From Deinococcus indicus (lineage in GTDB: Bacteria; Deinococcota; Deinococci; Deinococcales; Deinococcaceae), in assembly GCF_002198095.1 (NCBI RefSeq), contig NZ_NHMK01000019.1, forward strand, positions 1-17,500: 17,500 nt of DNA. Direction: 5' to 3'. Numbering within the stretch: the stretch's first letter is position 1; every line of letters starts with the position of its first letter. This document shows, piece by piece, positions 1-7,074 of this stretch. Under the pieces are notes generated by a model, which had not been told where the DNA came from, searched no databases, and saw only the letters and a program-made list of their open reading frames with translations. The position numbers were made by a program, and so were the translations under genes.

Positions 1-364
1 GCTTGCGCTTGGCTGTACTCATTAGAGTACTGTTTCGACTTCATCCCGAAGGACTCGGTCCGTTTCGCGAATCTGGAGAACACCGGGGTGGTGTTCCGCT
101 CGCCCAGCCCTGTCGAGCTGGCCTGTCATCGTCATTCAACACCAGATTTTCATGCATCTCAGCGGTCGCCTCGCGGCTTCTCGCTCCCGCCCTTTTTCTC
201 GGGCGAAGAGAACTATATGTCGGGACCGTTCATCTGTCAACACCCCTCCCCACCCAACCCGACCGGCCTGCCCCGCCGGAACGGCCCGCCCCCCGAAAAG
301 CCCGTCAGGAACGCTGCCGGCCAGACAGGAGTCACGCCGGGCGACCCGCCCGGTATGCTGCCGT
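1..364. other. Leading non-coding or unresolved stretch
   Basis: I find no convincing gene here. Frame 1 is open from base 1, and bases 31-112 have high G/C at third positions (translation beginning CFDFIPKDSVRF), so a remnant or the tail of an upstream gene is possible. However, the frame shows no recognisable domain, drifts into low-quality sequence after about base 112, and continues as a shadow of the oxidase gene. Bases 15-30 are a perfect 6+4+6 palindrome, GTACTC-ATTA-GAGTAC. A weak hairpin CGCCC/GGGCG with a T-rich loop lies around 189-206. The stretch 120-240 is less GC-rich than its surroundings. Confidence 0.4.
354..359 (+). promoter_or_regulatory. -10 hexamer TATGCT, leaderless promoter of the hydroxy-acid oxidase
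   Basis: TATGCT ends 5 nt before ATG 365. No Shine-Dalgarno sequence precedes this ATG, so the mRNA probably starts at or next to the A of the start codon. This selects ATG 365 over the upstream in-frame ATG at 152. No good -35 is visible. Confidence 0.5.
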
Positions 365-1459
365 ATGACCACCCCAGGACCGGACCTGACCCACGCCGTG
401 AACCTCGCCGACCTGGAAGCCCTGGGGCGCGCCGCGCTGGACCGCAATGCGCTGGAGTACTACGCGAGCGGCGCGAACGACGAACACACCCTGCGCGGCA
501 ACCACGCCGCGTACGCCCGCGCCCGCCTGCGCCCCCGCATGCTGGCCGACGTGTCGGGCGTGGACACGGCCACCACCGTGCTGGGGCTGGCGCTGGGCAG
601 TCCCATCGGAATCGCGCCCAGCGCCTTCCACGGCCTCGCGCACCCGGACGCCGAACGCGCCACCGCCCGCGCCGCCCACGCCCGGAACAGCGTCATGACG
701 CTGAGCACCTTCAGCAACACGCCCATCGAGACGGTCGGCGCGGACGCGCAGGGCCGCTTCTGGTTCCAGCTGTACCTGCTGCGCGACCGCGACCTGAGCC
801 GCCAGACCATCGAGCAGGCCGAGGCCTCCGGCGCCCGCGCGCTGGTCTTTACCGTGGACGCCCCGTACCTGGGCCGCCGCGAGGCGAACGAACGCCACCG
901 CTTCGCCCTGCCCGCCCACCTGAGCGCCCCGAACGTCGCCAGCCGCGACGCACTCGCGCAGGTCGAGACGGACAGCGGCTCGCAGCTCGCCAACTACTTC
1001 CAGCATCTGGTGGACAAGGCCTTCACGTGGCGGGACCTCGACTGGCTGCGCGCCCAGACGCGCCTGCCCATCGTCCTGAAAGGCATCCTGACCGCCGAGG
1101 ACGCCCACTTGGCTGCCGAGCACGGCTGCCACGTCTGGGTCAGCAACCACGGCGGCCGGCAGCTGGACACCGCCATCAGCAGCTTCGAGGCGCTCCCGGA
1201 AATCGTGGACGCCGTCGCGGGCCGCGCCGAGATCTACCTCGACGGCGGCATCACGCGCGGCACGGACGTCCTGAAAGCCGTCGCCCTCGGCGCGCGCGCC
1301 GTGTTCCTGGGCCGCGCCGCCCTGTGGGGCCTCGCCGCCGGAGGGCAGGCCGGGGTGGAACGCACCCTGACCCTGCTGGAGGACGAATTCCGCCTCGCCA
1401 TGGCCCTGTGCGGCGCCGCGCGGGTCGAGGACCTGACCCCGGCGCTGGTGCGGCTGTAG
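365..1459 (+). CDS. FMN-dependent alpha-hydroxy-acid oxidase/dehydrogenase
   Basis: The 364-residue protein has the length and motif order of the glycolate oxidase/lactate oxidase/lactate monooxygenase family, which oxidises L-2-hydroxy acids to 2-oxo acids with FMN in the cytoplasm. Visible landmarks are YYASGA (Y32, active-site Tyr), QLY (Y137), LKGI (K239, FMN contact), SNHGGRQLD (catalytic H262 and substrate-binding R265), and DGGI..GTD followed by VFLGRA for the FMN phosphate. At the position of Trp108 in spinach glycolate oxidase (motif TLSSW) this protein has Phe (TLSTF), so the substrate may not be glycolate. Family knowledge places many bacterial members in lactate use; the exact substrate cannot be read from sequence. 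The start at 365 was chosen because homology begins a few residues later and a -10 box sits 5 nt upstream. The longer reading from 152 adds 71 low-quality Arg/Pro/Ser-rich residues. Confidence 0.93.
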   Translation: MTTPGPDLTHAVNLADLEALGRAALDRNALEYYASGANDEHTLRGNHAAYARARLRPRMLADVSGVDTATTVLGLALGSPIGIAPSAFHGLAHPDAERATARAAHARNSVMTLSTFSNTPIETVGADAQGRFWFQLYLLRDRDLSRQTIEQAEASGARALVFTVDAPYLGRREANERHRFALPAHLSAPNVASRDALAQVETDSGSQLANYFQHLVDKAFTWRDLDWLRAQTRLPIVLKGILTAEDAHLAAEHGCHVWVSNHGGRQLDTAISSFEALPEIVDAVAGRAEIYLDGGITRGTDVLKAVALGARAVFLGRAALWGLAAGGQAGVERTLTLLEDEFRLAMALCGAARVEDLTPALVRL

Positions 1460-1478
1460 ATCAGGCCATCCAACAACC

Positions 1479-1516
1479 GGAGCGGAGGCCAGAGAGTAAG
1501 CCCTGACCTCCGCTCC
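1479..1516. terminator. Hairpin between convergent genes, probable bidirectional terminator
   Basis: GGAGCGGAGG (1479-1488) pairs perfectly with CCTCCGCTCC (1507-1516), and an inner CAG/CTG pair (1490-1492, 1503-1505) extends the stem. It lies between the stop of the oxidase (1459) and the stop of the UbiD gene (1526). There is no long T-run on either side, so termination is inferred from position and stem strength. Confidence 0.65.
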
Positions 1517-1525
1517 AGCCAGGTG

Positions 1526-3367
1526 TTACCGCAGGGATTCCGGCAGGCCGTACACGTTCCACAGGCGGTCCACGCGGTCCACGATGTCTCTGTCCATGAC
1601 GATCTTGGGTGGCCACTCGCGCACGAAGCCTTCCTCGGGGATCTTCTGCGCGCCGTCCCAGGCCAGGAGTTCACCCTGCACCCAGACGTCGCGTTCTGCG
1701 TCGATGTTGTTCAGGATGGTCCACCAGACGTCCTGGAGGTCGTTCACGTCGGTCTGGTCGTCGCAGATCAGGAGGTGGCGAATGCCCTGCGCGGCGGGGT
1801 GCGCGGCGAACGCGGCGGCGAGGTCACGGGCCTGTCCGGCGCGGGTCTTGTGCAGCGCCACGAGCCAGTAGCCGTCCGGGGTCTGCCGCTGGGCGAGGAC
1901 GCCGTCGAAGGTGGGGAGGTCCTGCGCGGCGCGGGGCGTGAAACCTTCGGGAGAGAGCACGTCACCGGCCTGGTCGGGGCGGCTGCTGGCGGCGCTGCCG
2001 ACCTCCTCGGGGCGTTTGGTGGTGGCGTCGATGATGAGTTTGCCGCCGTAGCCCCAGCCGCGGCTGGAGTGGTCGAGCACATCGATGGGGCCGCGCGTGG
2101 TGAGGGTGTCGCGGCCCGGCACGGCCTTCTGCGTCACCTCGCGCCACACCGCCCCGAAGTCGGTGACGGGCACGTCCTCGTCGAGAACGACGATGACCTT
2201 GGCGAACATCATCTGGCCCAGGCCGAACAGGCCGTTGGCGACCTTGTAGGCCTGCCCCGGATACGACTTCTTGATGCTCACGAACACGAGGTTATGCGCG
2301 ACCCCGGCGGGCGGCATGTGGTAATCCACGATCTCCGGGATGATCAGCTGCGCGGCCGGCAGGAACAGCCGCTCGGACGCCTCGATCAGGTACGCGTCCT
2401 CCATGGGGGGGCGGCCCACGATGGTCGCCGGGTACACGGGGTTGCGGCGCATGGTCACGGCCGTGACGTGGAAGTGCGGGTACAGGTCCGGCAGGGTGTA
2501 GAAGCCGGTGTGATCCCCGAACGGTCCTTCCATCACCCAGTCCTCGCTGGGGTCCACGTAGCCTTCCAGCACGAACTCGGCGTTGGCGGGCACGTCCAGA
2601 TCCACCGTGATGCCCCTGGCGACGGGGTAGCGCTGGCCGCGCAGGTACCCGGCCAGGGCGAACTCGTCCAGGCCCGGCACGGGCGGCAGAGGCGCGGTGG
2701 CGGCGTAGATCAGGGCCGGGTCGCCGCCGATGGCGACCGCGACCTCCAGCTTCTTGCCGAGCTTTCTGGCCTTCTCCAGGTGTTTGGTGCCGGTCTTGTG
2801 CCGCTGCCAGTGCATGCCGGTCGTGTTGTTGCTCATGACCTGCACGCGGTACATGCCCATGTTGCGCTCGCCAGTTTCCGGGTCCTTCGTGATGACGAGG
2901 GGCAGCGTGACGAACGGCCCACCGTCCAGCGGCCAGCACTTCAGGACCGGGATCTTCGAGAGGTCCACCTCGTCGCCGCGCCACACGACCTCCTGCGCGG
3001 GGGCCGAGCGGACGCGGCGCGGGGGCAGGTTCATGGCGTCACGGAGTTTGGTGACATTGCTCAGCAGGCCCAGCTTGCTGCCGCCGCCGGACAGGTCGAT
3101 GAGGTTCCGGACCTTCTCGGCCAGTCCGTCGAGGTCGTCCACGCCGAGGGCCAGGGCCACGCGTTCCTTGGTGCCCAGCAGGCCGATGGCGACCGGGTAG
3201 TCGCTGCCCAGCACGTTCTCGAACAGCAGGGCCGGGCCGCCCTGTTTGACCATGCGGTCGGCGATCTCGGTGATTTCCAGTTCCCGGCTGACCGGGGTCG
3301 TGACGCGAATCAGTTCGCCGCGCTCCTCCAGGAGGCGCATGAAGCTCTGAATGTCCGGGAAGGCCAT
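1526..3367 (-). CDS. UbiD-family prenyl-FMN-dependent decarboxylase
   Basis: The 613-residue protein is a member of the UbiD family, which reversibly decarboxylates aromatic or alpha,beta-unsaturated acids using prenylated FMN made by a UbiX-type transferase. Key residues are in place: N169 and R174 in the motif NMGMYRVQV (the N168/R173 pair of fungal Fdc1), and the acid pair E264 and E269 in AEFVLEG (the E277/E282 pair). The block EGPFGDHTGFY (280-290) is the family signature after them. The length exceeds the roughly 490-500 residues of E. coli UbiD and fits the longer bacterial group often annotated as menaquinone-biosynthesis decarboxylase. Deinococci use menaquinone, so a futalosine-route role is plausible but not shown. 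No ubiX partner is in the window. The start is set by ATG 3365-3367 with TACACT 6 nt upstream. Confidence 0.92.
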   Translation of the reverse strand: MAFPDIQSFMRLLEERGELIRVTTPVSRELEITEIADRMVKQGGPALLFENVLGSDYPVAIGLLGTKERVALALGVDDLDGLAEKVRNLIDLSGGGSKLGLLSNVTKLRDAMNLPPRRVRSAPAQEVVWRGDEVDLSKIPVLKCWPLDGGPFVTLPLVITKDPETGERNMGMYRVQVMSNNTTGMHWQRHKTGTKHLEKARKLGKKLEVAVAIGGDPALIYAATAPLPPVPGLDEFALAGYLRGQRYPVARGITVDLDVPANAEFVLEGYVDPSEDWVMEGPFGDHTGFYTLPDLYPHFHVTAVTMRRNPVYPATIVGRPPMEDAYLIEASERLFLPAAQLIIPEIVDYHMPPAGVAHNLVFVSIKKSYPGQAYKVANGLFGLGQMMFAKVIVVLDEDVPVTDFGAVWREVTQKAVPGRDTLTTRGPIDVLDHSSRGWGYGGKLIIDATTKRPEEVGSAASSRPDQAGDVLSPEGFTPRAAQDLPTFDGVLAQRQTPDGYWLVALHKTRAGQARDLAAAFAAHPAAQGIRHLLICDDQTDVNDLQDVWWTILNNIDAERDVWVQGELLAWDGAQKIPEEGFVREWPPKIVMDRDIVDRVDRLWNVYGLPESLR

Positions 3368-3373
3368 GCGCCG

Positions 3374-3379
3374 AGTGTA
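3374..3379 (-). promoter_or_regulatory. -10 hexamer TACACT, leaderless promoter of the UbiD gene
   Basis: Read on the minus strand, TACACT is followed by 6 nt and then the ATG. There is no Shine-Dalgarno sequence in between. Confidence 0.6.
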
Positions 3380-3486
3380 GAGGGCAGGGGGCGGGGCAAC
3401 CGTACCCGTGCTTGCGGGCCTGACGGGCAGATGAGGGAACGCTCAGGGTCCGTGCCTGCGGTGTGCAAGCCGGATCGCAATCCAAG

Positions 3487-3510
3487 TTGACGTCTTTTGT
3501 ACACTAATGA
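3487..3510 (+). promoter_or_regulatory. Possible promoter region of the cystine transporter genes
   Basis: An AT-richer island contains TTGACG (3487-3492), a -35-like hexamer, and TACACT (3500-3505), a -10-like hexamer. Their 7-nt spacing is too short for one sigma-70 promoter, so only one of them, or a different partner, can be right. The island is the only promoter-like sequence in the 204-bp space between the divergent UbiD and binding-protein genes. It would give a leader of about 60 nt. Confidence 0.35.
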
Positions 3511-3558
3511 CTTCCGGGCGGCGACCAGCCGGCCCCCCAGTTCCCACCCGCCCCACCC

Positions 3559-3564
3559 AAGGAG
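3559..3564 (+). promoter_or_regulatory. Shine-Dalgarno AAGGAG for the binding protein
   Basis: AAGGAG ends 7 nt before ATG 3572. This is the strongest ribosome binding site in the window, and it fixes the start of the binding-protein gene downstream of the in-frame upstream ATG at 3497. Confidence 0.85.
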
Positions 3565-3571
3565 TCCCACC

Positions 3572-4339
3572 ATGAACACCCTGACCCGCACCACCCTGGC
3601 GCTCGCCGCCGCACTGACCGTCACCGCCAGCGCCGCCACCCCCGCCACCCTGCAAAAAGGCGTGCTGAAAATCGGCATGGAAGGCACCTACGCGCCCTTC
3701 ACCTACCGCGACGCCAGGGGCAACCTGACCGGCTTCGACGTGGATATCGCCAGGGCCGTGGCCGCCAAGATGGGCCTGAAAGCCGAGTTCGTCCTGACCG
3801 AATGGAGCGGCATCCTCGCCGGACTCCAGGCGAACAAGTACGACGTGATCGTCAACCAGGTCGGCATCAACCCGGAACGCGAGAAGACCATCGGATTCAG
3901 CCGACCCTACGCCTACTCCAGCCCGCAGATCATCGTGAAGAAGACTGGCAGCTTCACGCCCAAGACCCTGGCCGACCTGAAAGGCAAGCGCGTGGGCGTG
4001 GGCCTGGGCAGCAACTACGAGAAGGGCCTGCGCGACGCCGGCGGCATCAACGTCGTCACGTACCCCGGCGCGCCCGAGTACCTCGCGGACCTCGCCACCG
4101 GCCGCCTGGACGCCGCGTACAACGACCGCCTGCTCGTCGGGTACCTGATCAAATCCCAGAACCTCCCGGTGCGCGGCGCGGGCGTCATCGGCGACGCGCA
4201 ACCCGTCGGGATCGCCATGAAGAAGAGCAACACCAGCCTCAAGGCCGCCGTGGACAGGGCGCTGCTGCAGATCAAGGCCGACGGCACGTACGCAAAGATC
4301 AGCCGCCAGTGGTTCGGGCAGGACGTCAGCAAACCCTGA
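3572..4339 (+). CDS. Amino-acid ABC transporter substrate-binding protein, probably cystine
   Basis: The 255-residue exported solute-binding protein (family 3) has a signal peptide: Arg-6, a hydrophobic stretch 9-19 and a likely cleavage at ASA|A (21/22). There is no lipobox cysteine, so it is probably not a lipoprotein. The core shows GTYAPFTY, GFDVDIARAVA and the block KGKRVGVGLGSNYE. That block and the ending QWFGQDVSKP closely resemble what I remember of E. coli FliY/TcyJ (VGVGLGTNYE; KWFGADVTK), the cystine-binding protein. It would capture L-cystine outside the membrane and deliver it to the permease encoded 89 bp downstream. Substrate is inferred from this similarity and from the matching permease. 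Base composition matches the neighbours. Confidence 0.88.
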   Translation: MNTLTRTTLALAAALTVTASAATPATLQKGVLKIGMEGTYAPFTYRDARGNLTGFDVDIARAVAAKMGLKAEFVLTEWSGILAGLQANKYDVIVNQVGINPEREKTIGFSRPYAYSSPQIIVKKTGSFTPKTLADLKGKRVGVGLGSNYEKGLRDAGGINVVTYPGAPEYLADLATGRLDAAYNDRLLVGYLIKSQNLPVRGAGVIGDAQPVGIAMKKSNTSLKAAVDRALLQIKADGTYAKISRQWFGQDVSKP

Positions 4340-4358
4340 ACGTCGCCGCACCCGCACC

Positions 4359-4403
4359 GTGGGTCACGAGATGAGAGGATGTTCCTCAGGGCTCGTGGCC
4401 CAC
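4359..4403 (+). other. Intercistronic stem-loop between binding protein and permease
   Basis: GTGGGTCACGAG (4359-4370) pairs with CTCGTGGCCCAC (4392-4403) over 12 bp with one G-T wobble, and the loop holds a second small stem GAGG/CCTC (4375-4378, 4384-4387). There is no T-run after it, so a leaky terminator or an mRNA-stabilising hairpin that keeps binding protein above permease is more likely than a full stop. Confidence 0.6.
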
Positions 4404-4428
4404 ACCTCATGCCCCGCCCGGAGACACC

Positions 4429-5118
4429 ATGAACCCCGGAGAACCCATGAATACTGAACAGCTGCAACTTGTCCTCCAGAGCGCCTGGACGTCCCTGCCG
4501 ACCCTGCTGGGCGCGCTGCCCGTCACGCTGGGTTTTGCGCTGGGCGCCATGCTGCTGGGCCTGCCGCTGGGGTTCCTGGTGGCGCTGGCGCGGCTGTCCC
4601 GGCTGGGCTGGGTGCGGGGCCTGAGCAGCCTGTACGTGTCGTTCATCCGGGGCACGCCGCTGCTGGTGCAGATCTTCGTCATCTACTACGGGCTGCCCAG
4701 CCTGGGCGTCACGCTGAACCCCATCGCGGGCGGCGTGATCGCCCTGACCCTGAACGCCGCCGCGTACCTGTCAGAGACGATCCGCGCCGCCATCCTGAGC
4801 ATCCCGCGCGGCCAGCGGGAAGCCGCGACCAGCCTGGGCCTGAACGCCGGGCAGACCATGCGCCTGATCGTGCTGCCGCAGGCCGCGCGGGTGGCGCTGC
4901 CCAGCATGAGCAACACCCTGATCGGACTGGTGAAGGACACCTCGCTGGTCAGCGTGATCACGGTCGTGGAACTGCTGCGCAGCGCGCAACTGGTGATCGC
5001 GCGGACCTTCGAGCCGTTCGGGCCGTATCTGGCGGCCGCGCTGATCTACTGGGCGGTCAGCAGCCTGCTGGAAGTCGTGCAGCGCGTGCTGGAACGCCGT
5101 TTCTCGCGCGGTAGCTGA
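4429..5118 (+). CDS. Amino-acid ABC transporter permease, cystine type
   Basis: The 229-residue integral membrane permease is of the polar amino-acid class. It resembles remembered E. coli TcyL/YecS along its length: FIRGTPLLVQIFVIYYGLP, LNAAAYLSETIRAAILSI, then the EAA loop (GQREAATSLGLNAGQTM) that docks with the ATPase, then LPQAARVALPSMSN and LVKDTSL. About five hydrophobic segments are visible. It forms the membrane channel for substrate delivered by the preceding binding protein. Two starts are possible: ATG 4429 with GGAG (4420-4423) 5 nt upstream, or ATG 4447 with GGAG (4438-4441), which would remove six residues. No ATPase gene follows, so the energising subunit must be encoded elsewhere or be shared. 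A strong terminator closes the unit at about 5139-5173. Confidence 0.9.
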   Translation: MNPGEPMNTEQLQLVLQSAWTSLPTLLGALPVTLGFALGAMLLGLPLGFLVALARLSRLGWVRGLSSLYVSFIRGTPLLVQIFVIYYGLPSLGVTLNPIAGGVIALTLNAAAYLSETIRAAILSIPRGQREAATSLGLNAGQTMRLIVLPQAARVALPSMSNTLIGLVKDTSLVSVITVVELLRSAQLVIARTFEPFGPYLAAALIYWAVSSLLEVVQRVLERRFSRGS

Positions 5119-5138
5119 GCAGACCGTACCACCCCCTT

Positions 5139-5173
5139 CCCCGCCCGCACCTCACGCCGGGCGGGGCCTTTCT
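5139..5173 (+). terminator. Rho-independent-type terminator after the transporter permease
   Basis: CCCCGCCCG (5139-5147) pairs perfectly with CGGGCGGGG (5158-5166) around a 10-nt loop, followed by CCTTTCT. It starts 20 nt after the permease stop. Confidence 0.8.
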
Positions 5174-5247
5174 GTGCGCCCCCCCCTGTGGCCGACACAC
5201 CTTTCGGTTCACTGCTTTCGATGGACGCCGTCCGGGCCGCCCGTGGG

Positions 5248-5253
5248 TACGGT
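5248..5253 (+). promoter_or_regulatory. -10 hexamer TACGGT, leaderless promoter of the DUF4173-like gene
   Basis: TACGGT is followed by 6 nt and ATG 5260. It supports ATG 5260 over the in-frame GTG at 5188. Confidence 0.5.
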
Positions 5254-5259
5254 GCGGGC

Positions 5260-6882
5260 ATGACCCCAGACGAGTCCGGCCCCGCGCTGCCCGGCCCCAC
5301 TGCCCTGGACGCCCAGCTCCCGACGGACGCGGCCCCGGACACCCCGCACCTGACCGCCACGCCGCTGCTGCTGGCGCTGGGCCTGGGCAGCGCCGCGCAC
5401 CTGCTCGCGCACGGCACGCCCGGACTGGGCCTGAACCTGAGTGTCTGGCTGGTCCTGCTGACCGGCGCGGTCCTGTGGGCGCTGCGCCGCCGGGGCGAGC
5501 GGCCCGACCGGGCGGCGCTGGCGCTGCTGCTGACCGCCGTGGCCTTCGGCCTGAGCTTCACGCTGCGGGCGCCTACCCCGCAACTGGGCGCGCTGGGCGC
5601 CCTGGCGCTGCTGACCTCGCTGACGCTGGGCCTGTCGTTCCTGCGCCCGGCCGGATCGGGATTCGCCGGACTGCGCCGCGCCGGGCCCGCGCACCTGCTG
5701 GGCACCCTGCTGAGCGCCGGCCTGCGGCTGGCCTACGGCCCGCTGACGCTGCTGGCCCGCTTTCCCTGGCAGCGGCTGCGCCCCCCGACCCGGCAGGGAC
5801 CGCCGGGCCGCGCGGGCCGGATCGCGCTGGGCCTGCTCCTGACCGCGCCGGTCGTGCTGGTGTTCGGGGCGCTGCTGGCCGGCGCGGACGCCCGCTTCGC
5901 GCAGCTGGGGAGCGCGCCGCTGCGCTGGAACCTGAACCTGGACGGCGCGTTCTCGTGGACGGTCACGCTGCTGGTGTGGTGCGCCCTGGCGGGCGGGCTG
6001 CTGTACCCGGCGCTGCTGGCCGCCCGACCGAGCATCCTGCGTGTTCCCCCACCCCACGCCCGTCTGGGCCTGACTGAGACGGGCCTGCCGCTGGCGGCGC
6101 TGGCCGCGCTGTTCGTGACCTTCGCGGCCCTGCAACTCCCGGCGCTGCTGGGCGGCACCCTGCCGGACGGCGAGACGTACGCCTCGTTCATCCGGCAGGG
6201 ATTCACGGAACTGATGACCGTGGCGTTCCTGACGGCCGGCGTGCTGCTCGGCACGCACGGACTGAGTGCCCCGCGCACGCGGACCTCGGCCGGATTCCGG
6301 GCGCTGACGGGCGCGGTGCTGCTGCCCCTGGCCATGATCCTGGCCAGCGCCGCGCAACGCTGGACGCTGTACACGCAGGCGTACGGCCTGAGCGAGACGC
6401 GGGTGCTGGGCGCCGCGTTCCTGGCCTGGATCACCCTGACCCTGGCGTGGCTGGCATGGCGACTGTGGCGGGGCGACACCGACCGGTTCGCGTTCCCGGC
6501 GCTACTGGGCGGCCTGCTGACCCTGCTGGCCCTCACGGCGCTGAATCCGGCCGCGCTGATTGCCCGCGTGAACATTCACCGGCACCTGTCGGGCGTCACG
6601 AACGACCTGCGCCTCACGCCGCAGCAGGTCAGCGCGGCGGAACTGGCGCAGCTGGGGGCGGGCGCCGTGCCGGACCTCGTGCGGCATCTGGACGCCCTGA
6701 CCGTCCCGACTTGCGGTCCCGGCGCGGCGCCCGGCTGCACGGAGCGACAGGACCTGATCAACCTCCTGCGCGACGTGTACGGCCGCGTGCCCGACTGGCG
6801 CAGCTGGAATCTGGCGTACGCGCGGGCGTTCGCGGCCGTGCAGACCCTGCCGCCCGCCACCCCGGACAGCAGCAGCCGCTGA
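5260..6882 (+). CDS. DUF4173-like polytopic membrane protein
   Basis: This 540-residue protein has a short polar N-terminus (1-35), a long series of about ten or more hydrophobic segments, and a soluble C-terminal tail of about 105 residues. The junction NPAALIARVNIHRHLSG followed by a stretch ending GAGAVPDL matches the pattern I associate with the DUF4173 (DUF4153-like) family, in which an NPD.YIARYN motif precedes a DAVP.L element. The function of the family is not established, so none is assigned. The tail has two cysteines (TCGPGAAPGC) that could pair if it is extracytoplasmic. The start at 5260 was chosen because the 24 residues encoded from 5188 lack hydrophobic character and overlap the terminator-proximal spacer. 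It stands alone between a terminator upstream and a hairpin leader downstream. Confidence 0.72.
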   Translation: MTPDESGPALPGPTALDAQLPTDAAPDTPHLTATPLLLALGLGSAAHLLAHGTPGLGLNLSVWLVLLTGAVLWALRRRGERPDRAALALLLTAVAFGLSFTLRAPTPQLGALGALALLTSLTLGLSFLRPAGSGFAGLRRAGPAHLLGTLLSAGLRLAYGPLTLLARFPWQRLRPPTRQGPPGRAGRIALGLLLTAPVVLVFGALLAGADARFAQLGSAPLRWNLNLDGAFSWTVTLLVWCALAGGLLYPALLAARPSILRVPPPHARLGLTETGLPLAALAALFVTFAALQLPALLGGTLPDGETYASFIRQGFTELMTVAFLTAGVLLGTHGLSAPRTRTSAGFRALTGAVLLPLAMILASAAQRWTLYTQAYGLSETRVLGAAFLAWITLTLAWLAWRLWRGDTDRFAFPALLGGLLTLLALTALNPAALIARVNIHRHLSGVTNDLRLTPQQVSAAELAQLGAGAVPDLVRHLDALTVPTCGPGAAPGCTERQDLINLLRDVYGRVPDWRSWNLAYARAFAAVQTLPPATPDSSSR

Positions 6883-6966
6883 CCCGCACACCCCGCCCGT
6901 CCCCGCCGATCATGCCTGATCCTTCCCTGACGGCCCGCGATCACGGGGCGTTCACGGGGGGCCGCG

Positions 6967-6972
6967 TACCCT
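6967..6972 (+). promoter_or_regulatory. Possible -10 hexamer TACCCT for the small secreted protein
   Basis: TACCCT lies directly before the large hairpin 6973-7024. If used, the leader of the secreted-protein mRNA would be about 95 nt and would begin with the hairpin. No clear -35 is seen, so this is tentative. Confidence 0.35.
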
Positions 6973-7024
6973 GGGTTCACCAGCAGGAACAGCGTCCCAG
7001 ACGACGTTCCTGCCCGGTGAACCC
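6973..7024 (+). other. Long multi-part hairpin in the leader of the secreted-protein gene
   Basis: Three nested perfect stems make a 52-nt structure: GGGTTCACC (6973-6981) with GGTGAACCC (7016-7024), GCAGGAAC (6983-6990) with GTTCCTGC (7006-7013), and CGTC (6993-6996) with GACG (7000-7003) around a CCA loop, 21 bp in all. It lies 90 nt after the DUF4173-like gene and 50 nt before ATG 7075. No T-run follows, so a leader structure, an mRNA-stabilising element or a repeat is as likely as a terminator. Confidence 0.65.
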
Positions 7025-7074
7025 CCGGCCGCCCCCGTCCGCCCGCTCCCGCGCCCCCACCCAGGAGACCCGCC

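Noticed and set aside
50..58. GGACTCGG near the window start as a fourth copy of the 38-nt repeat
   Set aside because: Only eight bases match copy 2, and no paired arm TTCAATCCGAG follows.
88..1506. Long + strand frame overlapping the oxidase gene
   Set aside because: It is Arg/Pro-rich shadow sequence of the kind high-GC genes produce in other frames, and it runs over the well-supported oxidase.
1523..3490. 655-codon + strand frame antisense to the UbiD gene
   Set aside because: It is an antisense shadow; the minus strand has the full set of UbiD motifs and a promoter hexamer.
3374..3510. Radiation/desiccation response motif upstream of the UbiD or transporter genes
   Set aside because: The TTATGTCA-type palindrome known from Deinococcus DNA-damage genes was not found here or elsewhere in the window.
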